The notes: generated from the letters alone by a model not told the origin. A stretch of 64,000 nt of DNA from Streptomyces sp. NBC_00536 (GCF_036346295.1 NZ_CP107819.1:1798001-1862000), one strand, 5' to 3'; shown: positions 1-8,015, counted from the first letter of the stretch. Numbers and translations are program-made.

Positions 1-2
1 TG

Positions 3-425
3 CGAGCGGGGGTCGGTGAGCCGCTCGGGCCGAGCGAGTGGCTGGAGATCGACCAGAAGCGGATCGATCTCTTCGCGGACGCCACCGGCGACCACCAGTG
101 GATCCACGTGGACCCCGAGCGGGCGGCGTCCGGACCCTTCGGGACGACCATCGCGCACGGCTATCTGACGCTGGCGCTGCTGCCGAGTCTGGTACCGCAG
201 ACGATGCGGGTCGAGGGCATGAGGATGGGCATCAACTACGGGACGGACAAGGTCCGTTTCCCCGCTCCGGTGCCGGTCGGGTCGCGGCTGCGGTCCACCG
301 CGGTGATCACCGCGGTGACGGAGGTGGGCGACGGGGTGCAGGTGGCGGCGACGGTGACGGTCGAGCGCGAGGGCGGCGACAAGCCGGTCTGCGTGGCGCA
401 GACGGTGTCCCGCTACTACTTCTGA
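3..425 (+). CDS. MaoC-like enoyl-CoA hydratase (5' partial)
   Basis: The frame is open from the left edge, so the start is missing; at least 140 residues are visible. The sequence carries the hydratase-2 signature of the MaoC hot-dog fold: FADATGDHQWIHVD with the catalytic Asp and His, followed by the SGPFGTTIAHGYLTLALL helix. Family members hydrate trans-2-enoyl-CoA in the cytoplasm during fatty-acid or branched-acid breakdown. The stop is TGA at 423-425. The last 10 bases overlap the 3' end of the convergent TetR gene. A role beside the acyl-CoA dehydrogenase downstream is inference. The family is confident; the exact substrate cannot be read from sequence. Confidence 0.9.
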   Translation, partial: RAGVGEPLGPSEWLEIDQKRIDLFADATGDHQWIHVDPERAASGPFGTTIAHGYLTLALLPSLVPQTMRVEGMRMGINYGTDKVRFPAPVPVGSRLRSTAVITAVTEVGDGVQVAATVTVEREGGDKPVCVAQTVSRYYF

Positions 426-1054
426 CGCGCCCCGACCATGCGGAGCACGAGGCCGGCGTACAGCGCGCCGACCTCGTCGGGCGTGCGCTGCCCGGACGCG
501 CTGAACCAGCGGGCCACGTCGATGCACAGCGACAGCACGGCGAGGGTGGTGCCGGGGACGTCCGGTACGTCGAACTCCCCCGCGCCGACCCCGTCGGCGA
601 GGATCCGGCGGACGGCCGCGTCGCTGCGGCGGCGCAGTGCCACGATTTCGGAGCGGTGCTCCGGAGCGAGAGCATCGAGCTCGTACTGGACCACCCGCGC
701 GGTGGTGTGGTGCGCTGCGTGCCACAGCACGAAGGACCGGACGGCGGCGTCGAGCCGCTCGGCGGCGGTGCCGGGCCCGTCCGCGGCGGTCTCCAGGATC
801 TCCAGGGCCTTGTCGTGGCCGATCCGGCTGATCCGGTGGAGGAGTTCTTCCTTGGTCTTGTAGTGGATGTAGAGCGCGGCCGGGCTCATCCCGGCCCGCC
901 CCGCGATGTCACGCGTGGTGGTGGCGTGGTACCCGCGCTCGGCGAAGGCCTCGACGGCGGCCAGCAGCAGCCGGCGCGCGGCGTCGGGGGTGACCTCCGA
1001 CCACGGCTGGTAGCCGCCGGTCGTCGCCTCGGTCGCCTCGTCCGAGATGTCCAT
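416..1054 (-). CDS. TetR family transcriptional regulator
   Basis: A 212-residue protein with an N-terminal TetR helix-turn-helix (residues about 25-70: AFAERGYHATTTRDIAGRAG, then SPAALYIHYKTKEELLH) and an all-helical C-terminal ligand domain. It is convergent with, and overlaps by 10 bp, the MaoC gene. The ATG at 1054 lies behind a weak GAGGG. Upstream (1102-1147) are two inverted-repeat elements that may be its own operator. Family and context suggest control of a hydratase or acyl-CoA operon, but no ligand can be deduced. Confidence 0.92.
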   Translation of the reverse strand: MDISDEATEATTGGYQPWSEVTPDAARRLLLAAVEAFAERGYHATTTRDIAGRAGMSPAALYIHYKTKEELLHRISRIGHDKALEILETAADGPGTAAERLDAAVRSFVLWHAAHHTTARVVQYELDALAPEHRSEIVALRRRSDAAVRRILADGVGAGEFDVPDVPGTTLAVLSLCIDVARWFSASGQRTPDEVGALYAGLVLRMVGARQK

Positions 1055-1101
1055 CGCCCGCTCACCCTCTTCGCCGTGCTCGTCCCGTGTGGAAATGAAC
1101 A

Positions 1102-1147
1102 GCTTACCGGAGGGTGAGCAAGCGCTTAGCGCTTAGCGATAAGCGCT
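1102..1147. promoter_or_regulatory. candidate operator of the adjacent TetR gene
   Basis: The gap upstream of the TetR gene holds an imperfect 7-bp inverted repeat GCTTACC-GGAG-GGTGAGC (1102-1119) and then AGCGCTTA...TAAGCGCT (1121-1128 and 1140-1147). The second element has an extra direct copy of GCGCTTAGC inside it. Such dyads next to a TetR gene are usual autoregulatory sites. The right end touches the stop codon of the neighbouring gene. Which dyad is bound is not known. Confidence 0.45.
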
Positions 1148-1461
1148 CAGCGGTCCTGCGCGGGCTTGGGCTGCGGCCGCGGCGAGAAGGGGTCGTACTC
1201 CGTCATGATCTTCTCCATCCGGGCCTGGTCGACCCGGGTGACGATCTGGGTCACCTCCTGGCGGTCCCGGACCACCTTGGCGAGCGTGAAGGCGGAGGTG
1301 GTGAGGTAGAGCACCGCGATGCCGAGGAAGGCCCGGACCCACGCGTTCGCCTCCAGGTTGTAGATCCCCAGGGCGACGGCGCCCATCGCGACGCCGAAGG
1401 AGGCGACGGCCTGGCCGTAGTAGGCCCCCGTGTTCTGCTGCTTGACCGGTGTCTCGTTCAT
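1147..1461 (-). CDS. YiaA/YiaB-type small inner-membrane protein
   Basis: A 104-residue protein with two hydrophobic segments, about residues 14-34 (AVASFGVAMGAVALGIYNL) and 40-62 (AWVRAFLGIAVLYLTTSAFTLAKV), followed by a charged cytoplasmic tail. Length, two-helix layout and the GIYNLEANAWVRAFLGIAVLYLT core fit the YiaA/YiaB domain family, whose function is unknown. The ATG at 1461 is preceded by a short GGAG. It stands alone between the TetR gene and the acyl-CoA dehydrogenase gene, with 106 bp on the latter side in which I see nothing distinctive. Confidence 0.8.
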   Translation of the reverse strand: MNETPVKQQNTGAYYGQAVASFGVAMGAVALGIYNLEANAWVRAFLGIAVLYLTTSAFTLAKVVRDRQEVTQIVTRVDQARMEKIMTEYDPFSPRPQPKPAQDR

Positions 1462-1567
1462 GGCTCCAGCATCGCGAGCGGGCGCGGCGGGGGTAATCCG
1501 CTCACGTACTCATGTGCGTACTCAGAGCCGGGAGTTCGGGGGTCCAGCCGCCTGGCACCCGGCGCCT

Positions 1568-2725
1568 TCAGAAGGCCGACACGCCGGTGAGGGCGCGGCC
1601 GATGAGCAGCTTCTGGATCTGGCTCGTGCCTTCGTAGAGGGTCATCACGCGGGCGTCGCGCAGGAGTTTGCCCGCCGGGTACTCGTCGATGTAGCCGTAA
1701 CCGCCGTGCACCTGGAGGGCGTTGCCCGCCGCGCGGACCGCCGCCTCCGAGGCGAAGAGCTTGGCGGTGGAGGACTCGGCGGCGAAGGGCAGTCCGCGGT
1801 CGATCAGGTCGGCGACCCGCCAGGTCAGCAGCCGGGCGGCGTCCACGTCCACGGAGATGTCGGCGATCAGCTCCTGGACCAGCTGGTGGCCGGCGATCGG
1901 TTTGCCGAACTGCTCGCGCTGGGCCGCGTACGCGAGGGCGGCGTCCAGCGCCGCCTGGGCGATGCCGACGCAGCCCGCGGCGACCGACATCCGGCCCTTG
2001 GCCAGCGCGGACATCGCGACCGAGAACCCCTTGCCCTCGGGGCCGAGCATCGCGGAGGCCGGAACCCGTACGTCCGCGAAGGCGAGTTCGGCGGTGGCCT
2101 GGCCGCGCAGACCGAGCTTGCCGTGGACCTCGCGGCGGGTCAGGCCGGGAGTGTCGGTGGGGACGAGGAAGGCGGACACGCCGCGGTGGCCGGGCTCGTC
2201 GTTGGTGCGGGCGAAGAGGAGGACGACGTCGGCCCAGGTGCCGTTGGTGATGAACATCTTGGCGCCGTTGACGGTGTACGTGCCGGTGTCGGGGTCGTGG
2301 ACGGCGCGGGTGGTGAGGTTCCCGGCGTCGGAACCGGTGCCGGGCTCGGTCAGGCCGAAGCAGCCGAGGGCGTCACCGGAGCACAGGCGCGGCAGCCAGG
2401 CCCGCTTCTGCTCCTCGTCGCCCCAGGCGGCGATGGTCTTGGCGACCAGGCCGAGGGATACGGAGACGATGCCGCGCACGGCGGAGTCGGCGCGGCCCAG
2501 TTCCTCGGTGACCAGGACGTAGGAGAGGTGGTCGCCGCCGGAGCCGCCGTACTCCTCGGGGACGGTCAGGCCGAGGAAGCCGACGGCGCCGAGCTTCTTG
2601 ACGATGGCCCGGTCCACGCTCTCGGCGCGGTCCCATTCGGCGGCGTACGGCGTGATCTCGCGGTCCGCGAAGTCACGGGCGAGCCGGCGGACCGCGGTCT
2701 GCTCCTCGCTGAGTTCCAGGTTCAC
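1568..2725 (-). CDS. Acyl-CoA dehydrogenase
   Basis: About 385 residues in the standard three-domain order: helical N-terminus (LSEEQTAVRRLARDFADREI), beta middle domain (GCFGLTEPGTGSDAGNLTTRA for FAD and acyl-CoA contact) and C-terminal helical domain with REQFGKPIAGHQLVQELIADI and LYEGTSQIQKLLIGR. The Glu of LYEGTSQIQ is the expected catalytic base. The first GTG (2731) overlaps the GAGGAG ribosome site, so the GTG at 2725, five bases after it, is the better start. It oxidises an acyl-CoA to the enoyl-CoA, passing electrons to ETF. It is divergent from a TetR gene with a palindrome between them, so repression by that regulator is likely. Substrate (short or branched chain) is undetermined. 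Confidence 0.95.
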   Translation of the reverse strand: MNLELSEEQTAVRRLARDFADREITPYAAEWDRAESVDRAIVKKLGAVGFLGLTVPEEYGGSGGDHLSYVLVTEELGRADSAVRGIVSVSLGLVAKTIAAWGDEEQKRAWLPRLCSGDALGCFGLTEPGTGSDAGNLTTRAVHDPDTGTYTVNGAKMFITNGTWADVVLLFARTNDEPGHRGVSAFLVPTDTPGLTRREVHGKLGLRGQATAELAFADVRVPASAMLGPEGKGFSVAMSALAKGRMSVAAGCVGIAQAALDAALAYAAQREQFGKPIAGHQLVQELIADISVDVDAARLLTWRVADLIDRGLPFAAESSTAKLFASEAAVRAAGNALQVHGGYGYIDEYPAGKLLRDARVMTLYEGTSQIQKLLIGRALTGVSAF

Positions 2726-2751
2726 GGCCACTCCTCGACGACGGACCCTTT

Positions 2752-2770
2752 AAATTAGCACCGGTAGTTT
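2752..2770. promoter_or_regulatory. Putative TetR operator (copy 1)
   Basis: AAATTAGCACCGGTAGTTT forms a near-palindrome (AAAnTA...TAGTTT arms) between the divergent acyl-CoA dehydrogenase and TetR genes. It is almost the same as AAACTAGCGTCGGTAGTTT at 6507-6525 upstream of the ALDH operon. It sits directly ahead of the -10 of the TetR gene, a position suited to repressing both divergent promoters. The sequence match is seen; the bound protein is inferred. Confidence 0.7.
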
Positions 2771-2785
2771 AAGTGGGGCAGGCCC

Positions 2786-2791
2786 TACTAT
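2786..2791 (+). promoter_or_regulatory. -10 box for leaderless TetR transcript
   Basis: TACTAT lies seven bases before the ATG at 2799, and no ribosome-binding site precedes that ATG. This spacing fits the leaderless pattern common in Streptomyces, with transcription starting at the codon itself. No clear -35 is visible; the palindrome occupies that region. Confidence 0.5.
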
Positions 2792-2798
2792 GTGGCGC

Positions 2799-3443
2799 AT
2801 GGCCAGACCGCGCAAGCCCCTCCTGAGCAGAGAACGCATCGTCGCGGCGGCGGGCGCGCTCGTGGACGCGGAAGGGCTGGAAGCGGTCTCGACCCGGCGG
2901 CTGGCGGCGGCCCTGGGGGTCAGCGGGCCGTCCCTCTACAACCACTTCCGCACCAAGGACCAGATCCTGGAGGCGGTCGCGGACGCGGTGAGCGCGCGGG
3001 TGGACCTGTCGATGTTCGAGGACGGGGATCCGCGGGACTGGCGCACGGCGCTGGCCGACTGGGCGCACTCCTACCGGGACGCGCTGGCCGACCACCCCCA
3101 CATCGTGCCGGTCCTGGCCCGGGGCCCGGGGCGCCGCCCGGCCGGGCTGCGGGTGGCCGACGCGGTGTTCGGAGCGATGACGGCGGCGGGCTGGCCGCCC
3201 GCCCAGGCGACCCGGATCGGCGCGCTGATGCGGTACTTCATCCTGGGGTCGGCGGTGGCTTCGTTCGCCCGGGGTTTCGTGGACGACGAGGCCGCCTATG
3301 ACCCCGCGGACTACCCCCACCTCGGCCAGGCCCACCTCCTGGCCGAACGCCAGCGCGAAGTGGACCAGGGAGCCTTCGAAACGGGCCTGACCGCCCTACT
3401 GGACGGCCTGACCCTCCAATACGAGGCCTTGCGGAGCGCGTAA
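2799..3443 (+). CDS. TetR family regulator with TetR_C domain
   Basis: A 214-residue protein starting MARPRKPLLSRERIV. The helix-turn-helix reads LEAVSTRRLAAALGVSGPSLYNHFRTKDQILEAV (about residues 25-60). The C-terminal domain (AHSYRDALADHPHIVPVLARGPGRRP...) resembles the tetracycline-repressor type C-terminus. The ATG at 2799 is preferred to the one at 2790 because it sits seven bases after a TACTAT -10 box. It is divergent from the acyl-CoA dehydrogenase. The palindrome between them recurs before the ALDH operon, so this protein is the best candidate for controlling both. The ligand is unknown; an acyl-CoA or aldehyde metabolite is a guess from context. Confidence 0.92.
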   Translation: MARPRKPLLSRERIVAAAGALVDAEGLEAVSTRRLAAALGVSGPSLYNHFRTKDQILEAVADAVSARVDLSMFEDGDPRDWRTALADWAHSYRDALADHPHIVPVLARGPGRRPAGLRVADAVFGAMTAAGWPPAQATRIGALMRYFILGSAVASFARGFVDDEAAYDPADYPHLGQAHLLAERQREVDQGAFETGLTALLDGLTLQYEALRSA

Positions 3444-3472
3444 CACCTGAGCCCCGCCCCCAGCCCCGCCCC

Positions 3473-3641
3473 GACGGCAAGAGGCCCCGCCAAAACCAGC
3501 CCCGCCGACGGCAAGGAGCCCAGCCACACCCAGCTCCGCCGACGGCAAGCGGCCAGCCATACCCAGCCCCGCCGACGGCAAGCGGCCCAGCCACACCCAG
3601 CCCCATCGACGGCAAGCGGCCCAGCCACACCCAGCCCCGCC
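3473..3641. repeat. Five-unit 33-34-bp tandem array
   Basis: Units begin at 3473, 3507, 3541, 3574 and 3608 and are 34, 34, 33, 34 and 34 bp long. Each starts GACGGCAAG and ends near CCCAGCCCCGCC, with a few substitutions. The last unit runs directly into the 31-bp CCCCGCCGGCG element. A related 33-bp array occurs at 63320-63417 in the same arrangement. There are no unique spacers, so this is a minisatellite, not a CRISPR. Confidence 0.85.
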
Positions 3642-3660
3642 GGCGTTTGAGGCGCCGCCG

Positions 3661-3760
3661 GAGGCAAGAGGCCGACCACACCACCCCGACCGCCGATCAC
3701 GGCACCACCAGAGGCCAGAGGCCGACCAAACCACCCCGGCCGCCCATCACGGCACCGCCA
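3661..3760. repeat. Two 50-bp tandem repeats
   Basis: Positions 3661-3710 and 3711-3760 are two copies of a 50-bp unit (GAGGCAAGAGGCCGACCA... and GAGGCCAGAGGCCGACCA...) differing at a handful of positions. They lie between the two copies of the 31-bp element and form part of the same repeat block. Confidence 0.8.
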
Positions 3761-3923
3761 AAGACATGAGGGCCAGCCAAAACCAGCCCCGCCGGCGATT
3801 GAGGCGCCGCCGGAGGCAGCACCGGCCCCGCACGGACGCGCGCACGCGTACGCCGGGGCCGGGCCGGGCCGGCCGCCCAGGGCCGGGGTCCTGGCTGGCG
3901 GCCGGGGTCAGGGGCCGGGCGGG

Positions 3924-5003
3924 CTAGAACACGACCAGGGAGCGGCCCCCCTTGCCCGCGAGCATCGCATCGAAGGCAGCCGGAATGCCATCGAGCCCGA
4001 TCCGGTCGGTCACCATCGCACCGAGGTCGAGCCGCCCGGCCCGGACATGCGCCGCCAGCACCGGCAGGTCCCGCGCCGGGTCACTGTTGCCGTAGACGCA
4101 GCCGGTCAGCGTACGGGCGAAGTGGAAGATCTCCAGGGCGTGGAAGGTGACTTGCTGCTCCTTGCCCCCGATCCCCACGACCGTCGTACGGCCACCACGC
4201 CGCGTGGACTCCCAGGCCCCGCGGATCGTCTCGGCACGCCCGACGCACTCGATGGCGACGTCCACGCCCCGCCCGCCGGTGAGGGCGCGGATCTCCTTGG
4301 CGGTGGTGTCGGAGGCGAGGACGAATTCGGTGGCCCCGGCCGCGCGGGCCAGCTCCTCCTTGGCCGGGGAGACGTCCACGGCCACGACCGGGCCCGCCAT
4401 CGCGATCCGCGCCGCCTGGAGCGCGGCCAGGCCGACCCCGCCGACACCGAAGACGGCGACGGACTCGCCGGGGCGCACCTGGGCGCTGTGGTGGACGGCG
4501 CCGTAGCCGGTGAGGACGGCGCAGCCGAGAAGCGCCGCCTCGGCGAGCGGGACCCCGGCCGGTGCGGGCAGCACGCAGCTGGCCGCGACGACGGTCTCCT
4601 CGGCGAAGGCGGCCACATTGAGCCCGGGGTGCAGCTCCGCGCCCTGGGCGTCGTGGGCGTAGACGGCGCCGACGCCCGCGAGGGCGTTGACGCAGAGCCA
4701 GACCTCGCCGATCGAGCAGTGGTGGCACTGCCCGCAGGACGGGGCCCAGTTGAGGACCACCCCGTCGCCGGGGGCGACGTGGGTGACGCCCTCGCCGACG
4801 GCGAGGACCGTGCCGGAGCCCTCGTGGCCGAGGACCGCGGGCACGGGGACCCGCATGGTGCCGTCGGTGAGGGAGAGGTCCGAGTGGCAGACCCCGGCGG
4901 CGGTGAGCTTGACCCGGACCTGCCCGGGTCCGGGATCGGGGAGCACGATCTCCCGGATCTCCAGGGGGGCTCCGATGGCGGGCAGGATGGCGGCGCGGAC
5001 CAT
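3924..5003 (-). CDS. Zinc-dependent alcohol dehydrogenase (MDR family)
   Basis: A 359-residue medium-chain dehydrogenase/reductase. Zinc-binding motifs are present: CHSD for the catalytic Cys, GHEGSG for the catalytic His-Glu, and CGQCHHCSIGEVWLC (C-x2-C-x2-C-x7-C) for the structural zinc. The Rossmann nucleotide site reads VFGVGGVGLAALQAARIAMAGPVVAVDV with the Asp typical of NAD preference. The start at 5003 (MVRAAILPA) has a GGAG about nine bases upstream; the longer open frame to 5216 only runs into the neighbour. It follows the ALDH gene by 26 bp on the same strand, so the pair probably oxidises an alcohol to an aldehyde and then to an acid. The class III-like subgroup is likely; the substrate is unknown. 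Confidence 0.93.
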   Translation of the reverse strand: MVRAAILPAIGAPLEIREIVLPDPGPGQVRVKLTAAGVCHSDLSLTDGTMRVPVPAVLGHEGSGTVLAVGEGVTHVAPGDGVVLNWAPSCGQCHHCSIGEVWLCVNALAGVGAVYAHDAQGAELHPGLNVAAFAEETVVAASCVLPAPAGVPLAEAALLGCAVLTGYGAVHHSAQVRPGESVAVFGVGGVGLAALQAARIAMAGPVVAVDVSPAKEELARAAGATEFVLASDTTAKEIRALTGGRGVDVAIECVGRAETIRGAWESTRRGGRTTVVGIGGKEQQVTFHALEIFHFARTLTGCVYGNSDPARDLPVLAAHVRAGRLDLGAMVTDRIGLDGIPAAFDAMLAGKGGRSLVVF

Positions 5004-5029
5004 GGTCGTCGTCTCCGTGTTTCCGGGGC

Positions 5030-6442
5030 TCAGAACTGCAGGGACTTGGTCTGGAGGTACTCGGCCAGGCCGTGCGGGCCCAGTTCGCGGCCGACGCCGG
5101 ACTGCTTGTAGCCGCCGAAGGGGGCGAGCGGGTTGAACCGGCCGCCGTTGATGTCCACCTGGCCGGTGTCCATGCGGCGCGCGAAGGCGACGGCGCTCGC
5201 CTCGTCGGCCGCCCACACGGCGCCGCCGAGCCCGTAGACGGTGCCGTTGGCGATGCTCAGGGCCTCGTCCTCGTCGGCGTAGGCGAGGATCGACAGGACG
5301 GGGCCGAAGATCTCCTCCTGCGCGATGGTCATGTCGGGGGTGACGTCCGCGAAGACGGTGGGCGCGACGAAGTAGCCGCGCTCCGCGGGCGCGTCCGCCC
5401 CGCCCGCGACCAGGCGGGCGCCCTCCGCGATGCCCTTGGCGATGTAGCCGCGGACGCGGTCGTGCTGCTTGGCGTTGACGACCGGGCCGAGGCGGGTGGC
5501 CGGGTCGCGCGGGTCGCCGGTGGGGTACTTGGCGACCGCGGCGGCGGCGAGGGAGACGGCTTCCTCGTAGTCGTCGCGGTGGACCAGCATCCGGGTCAGG
5601 GCGTTGCAGCTCTGGCCCGCGTTGTTCATGACGTGGCCGACGCCGGCCGCGACCGCCTTGGCGAGGTCGGCCCCGGGCAGGATGACATTGGCCGATTTGC
5701 CGCCCAGTTCGAGGGCGACCCGCTTGACGGCGGCGCCCGCGGTGGCGCCGATCTGCTTGCCGACGGCGGTCGAGCCGGTGAAGGAGACCAGGTCGACCCC
5801 CGGGTGGGCGGCCACGGCCTGTCCGGCGACCGGGCCGGTGCCGGTCACCAGGTTGAACACTCCGGCGGGTATGCCCGCCTCGTGCACGGCTTCGGCGAAG
5901 AGCTGCGCGGTCAGCGGGGTGTCCTCGGCGGGCTTGAGGACGATGGTGCAGCCGGCGGCGAGAGCGGGTGCCACCTTGGCAACGATCTGGTGCAGGGGAT
6001 AGTTCCAGGGGGTGATGGCCCCGACGACACCGACCGGTTCGAGCAGGACTGTGGAGTTGCCCAGGCGTTCCTCAAAGGCGTACGTCGCGCCGATCTCGGC
6101 GAACGAGTGGGCCACCGCGACGGGCGCCCCGACGTGGACCCTCTCGGAGAAGCCGATCGGGGAGCCGAGTTCCGCCGTGATGGTCTCGGCGATCTCGCTC
6201 TTGCGGGCGACCAGGACGTCCCGCAGGGCGGCTATCCGGGCCGCCCGCTCGGCGGGCGGGGTGGCCGCCCAGCCGGGGAAGGCGGCGCGGGCGGCCCGGA
6301 CGGCCGCGTCCACGTCCTCCTCGGTCCCGGCCGGGACACTGGCGATGACCTGCTCGTCGGCCGGGTTGACGACCTCGATCCGGTCCCGTCCGGCGGCGGG
6401 CCGCCATTCCCCGCCGATGTACATCCCGTCGTGGGCCTTCAT
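5030..6442 (-). CDS. Aldehyde dehydrogenase
   Basis: A 470-residue NAD(P)-dependent aldehyde dehydrogenase. Visible motifs are VGAITPWNYPLHQIVAKVAPALAAG (cofactor), FTGSTAVGKQIG (Rossmann loop), VALELGGKSANVI (general-base Glu) and NNAGQSCNALTRMLV (nucleophilic Cys). The C-terminal EIFGPVLSILAY and PFGGYKQSGVGRELG are typical. The ATG at 6442 is chosen because GGGAGGA stands seven bases before it; the GTG at 6460 lies ahead of that site. First gene of an operon with the Zn alcohol dehydrogenase. A palindrome 65 bp upstream (6507-6525) matches the one beside the TetR gene at 2799, suggesting shared control. The aldehyde is not identified. Confidence 0.95.
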   Translation of the reverse strand: MKAHDGMYIGGEWRPAAGRDRIEVVNPADEQVIASVPAGTEEDVDAAVRAARAAFPGWAATPPAERAARIAALRDVLVARKSEIAETITAELGSPIGFSERVHVGAPVAVAHSFAEIGATYAFEERLGNSTVLLEPVGVVGAITPWNYPLHQIVAKVAPALAAGCTIVLKPAEDTPLTAQLFAEAVHEAGIPAGVFNLVTGTGPVAGQAVAAHPGVDLVSFTGSTAVGKQIGATAGAAVKRVALELGGKSANVILPGADLAKAVAAGVGHVMNNAGQSCNALTRMLVHRDDYEEAVSLAAAAVAKYPTGDPRDPATRLGPVVNAKQHDRVRGYIAKGIAEGARLVAGGADAPAERGYFVAPTVFADVTPDMTIAQEEIFGPVLSILAYADEDEALSIANGTVYGLGGAVWAADEASAVAFARRMDTGQVDINGGRFNPLAPFGGYKQSGVGRELGPHGLAEYLQTKSLQF

Positions 6443-6506
6443 CGCATTCCTCCCGAGCACGAGCGCGTGAACCGCATGGACCGCATGGACCTCGCGGCCA
6501 CCCTAC

Positions 6507-6525
6507 AAACTAGCGTCGGTAGTTT
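6507..6525. promoter_or_regulatory. Putative TetR operator (copy 2)
   Basis: AAACTAGCGTCGGTAGTTT is a 19-bp near-palindrome. It matches the site at 2752-2770 at 16 of 19 positions. It lies in the promoter region of the ALDH-alcohol dehydrogenase operon, just downstream of the CitMHS stop codon. Such repeated dyads in one neighbourhood are strong signs of a local regulon. Confidence 0.7.
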
Positions 6526-6539
6526 TCTGGGCGCCAGGG

Positions 6540-8015
6540 TCAGATGATGCCGAAAAGCATCCCCGCACCCAGCACCACGAGCGAGGTGAGCGCGGCCCAC
6601 TTCACGGTGAAGCGGGTGTGGTCGCCGAATTCCACCTTGGCCATGCCGACGAGGACGTAGACGGCCGGGACCAGCGGGCTGGACATGTGCAGGGCCTGTC
6701 CGACCAGGGAGGCGCGGGCGATCGCGAGCGGCGAGACCCCGTGCGCGGCGCCCGCCTCGGCGAGGACGGGCAGGACGCCGAAGTAGAAGCCGTCGTTGGA
6801 CATGAAGTAGGTGAGCGGCAGGCTGAGCAGGCCCGTGACCAGCGCCATGTGCGGGCCCATCCCGTCCGGGATGGCGCCGACCAGCCAGCCCGCCATGTCC
6901 TTGACCATGCCGGTGCCGGTGAGGACTCCGGTGAAGACGGCCGCGGCGAAGACCATGCCGGCGACGTTGAGGACGTTGTCGGCGTGCGCGGCGATGCGGG
7001 CCTTCTGGTCGGCCATCTTCGGGTAGTTCACGGTGAGCGCGAGGGCGGCGCCGAGCAGGAACAGCACCGGGATGGGGAGCAACTCCATGATCATCGCGGT
7101 CAGGAGGACGGCGGTGAGGCCCGCGTTGAACCAGTACAGCCGCGGCCGCAGCGTGACCCGGTCCGGGTCCAGCCCCTGGAACCCGTCACCCTCAGGGTCG
7201 GCGGGATCCGTGCCGGCCTGAGCAGCGGCCCCGGCGGGGGCGGGGGACGCGGACCCGGGGGAAGCGGGTCCAGCCGTGGCTCCGGCGGCGGACCCGGCGG
7301 TGTCGGCCCCGGACGCGGTGGCGCCCGTACCGGCCACAACCAGGCGCTCGGCTTCCGCGTCGGCCGCCGGCGCGTCGTCGGCCGTGCCGGGCAGGGACAG
7401 CGCGCCCACCCGGCGACGCTCGCGCAGCCCGAGCACGTAGGCCAGGACGAAGACGCACAGCAGACCGACGGCCAGGGCCGGGATCATGGGCACGAAGATG
7501 TCGGCGGCGTCGAGCTTGAGCGCGGTCGCGGCGCGGGCGGTCGGGCCGCCCCACGGCAGCGTGTTCATGACGCCGTTGGCGGTGGCGGCGACGCCGGTCA
7601 TGACCACCAGGCTGAGGCCGAGCCGTTTGTAGAGCGGGTACATCGCCGACACGGTGATCATGAAGGTGGTCGAGCCGTCCCCGTCGAGCGAGACGATCGC
7701 GGCCAGCACCGCCGTACCGACCACCACCCGCATCGGGTCGGCCTTGCAGAAGCGCAGGATGCCCCGGACGACCGGGTCGAAGAGGCCGACGTCGATCATC
7801 ACACCGAAGTAGACGATGGCGAACATCAGCATGGCGGCGGTCGGCGCGAGTTTGCCGACGCCGTCGATGACGTAGTCGCCCAGGTGCGCGCCCTTGCCGG
7901 CGAACACGCAGAAGAGCGCGGGAATGAGGACGAGCGCCGCGATCGGCGACATTTTCTTCATCATGATCAGGACCAGGAAGGTCGCGATCATGGCGAAGCC
8001 GAGGAAGGTCAGCAT
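6540..8015 (-). CDS. CitMHS family citrate-metal:proton symporter
   Basis: A 491-residue polytopic membrane protein beginning MLTFLGFAMIATFLVLIMMKK. About 11-12 hydrophobic segments can be counted. A family-like core is visible: SLDGDGSTTFMITVSAMYPLYKRLG and GVMNTLPWGGPTARAA in the first half, SNDGFYFGVLPVLAEAG and PLVPAVYVLVGM in the second. CitMHS carriers import citrate complexed with Mg or Ca. The halves are joined by a long Ala/Gly/Pro-rich cytoplasmic linker (about residues 225-300) that looks lineage-specific. The ATG at 8015 lacks a ribosome site but has TACCTT about six bases ahead and TTGTTG 18 bases further, so leaderless expression is plausible. An upstream extension overlapping the molybdoenzyme region is not supported. 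Confidence 0.9.
   Translation of the reverse strand: MLTFLGFAMIATFLVLIMMKKMSPIAALVLIPALFCVFAGKGAHLGDYVIDGVGKLAPTAAMLMFAIVYFGVMIDVGLFDPVVRGILRFCKADPMRVVVGTAVLAAIVSLDGDGSTTFMITVSAMYPLYKRLGLSLVVMTGVAATANGVMNTLPWGGPTARAATALKLDAADIFVPMIPALAVGLLCVFVLAYVLGLRERRRVGALSLPGTADDAPAADAEAERLVVAGTGATASGADTAGSAAGATAGPASPGSASPAPAGAAAQAGTDPADPEGDGFQGLDPDRVTLRPRLYWFNAGLTAVLLTAMIMELLPIPVLFLLGAALALTVNYPKMADQKARIAAHADNVLNVAGMVFAAAVFTGVLTGTGMVKDMAGWLVGAIPDGMGPHMALVTGLLSLPLTYFMSNDGFYFGVLPVLAEAGAAHGVSPLAIARASLVGQALHMSSPLVPAVYVLVGMAKVEFGDHTRFTVKWAALTSLVVLGAGMLFGII

Larger units (their letters stand above)
3444..3923. other. 480-bp gene-free repeat-rich spacer
   Basis: The region between the convergent TetR and Zn-alcohol dehydrogenase genes shows no coding pattern. 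It is built of a 34-bp tandem array (3473-3641), two 50-bp tandem units (3661-3760), and two copies of a 31-bp element starting CCCCGCCGGCG (3635-3665 and 3787-3817, one base different). The rest is GC-rich filler. A transcription-termination or boundary role is possible but not shown. Confidence 0.7.

Noticed and set aside
3473..3641. Possible CRISPR array (five 33-34-bp units)
   Set aside because: Units follow each other directly with no unique spacers and there is no cas gene; it is a minisatellite.
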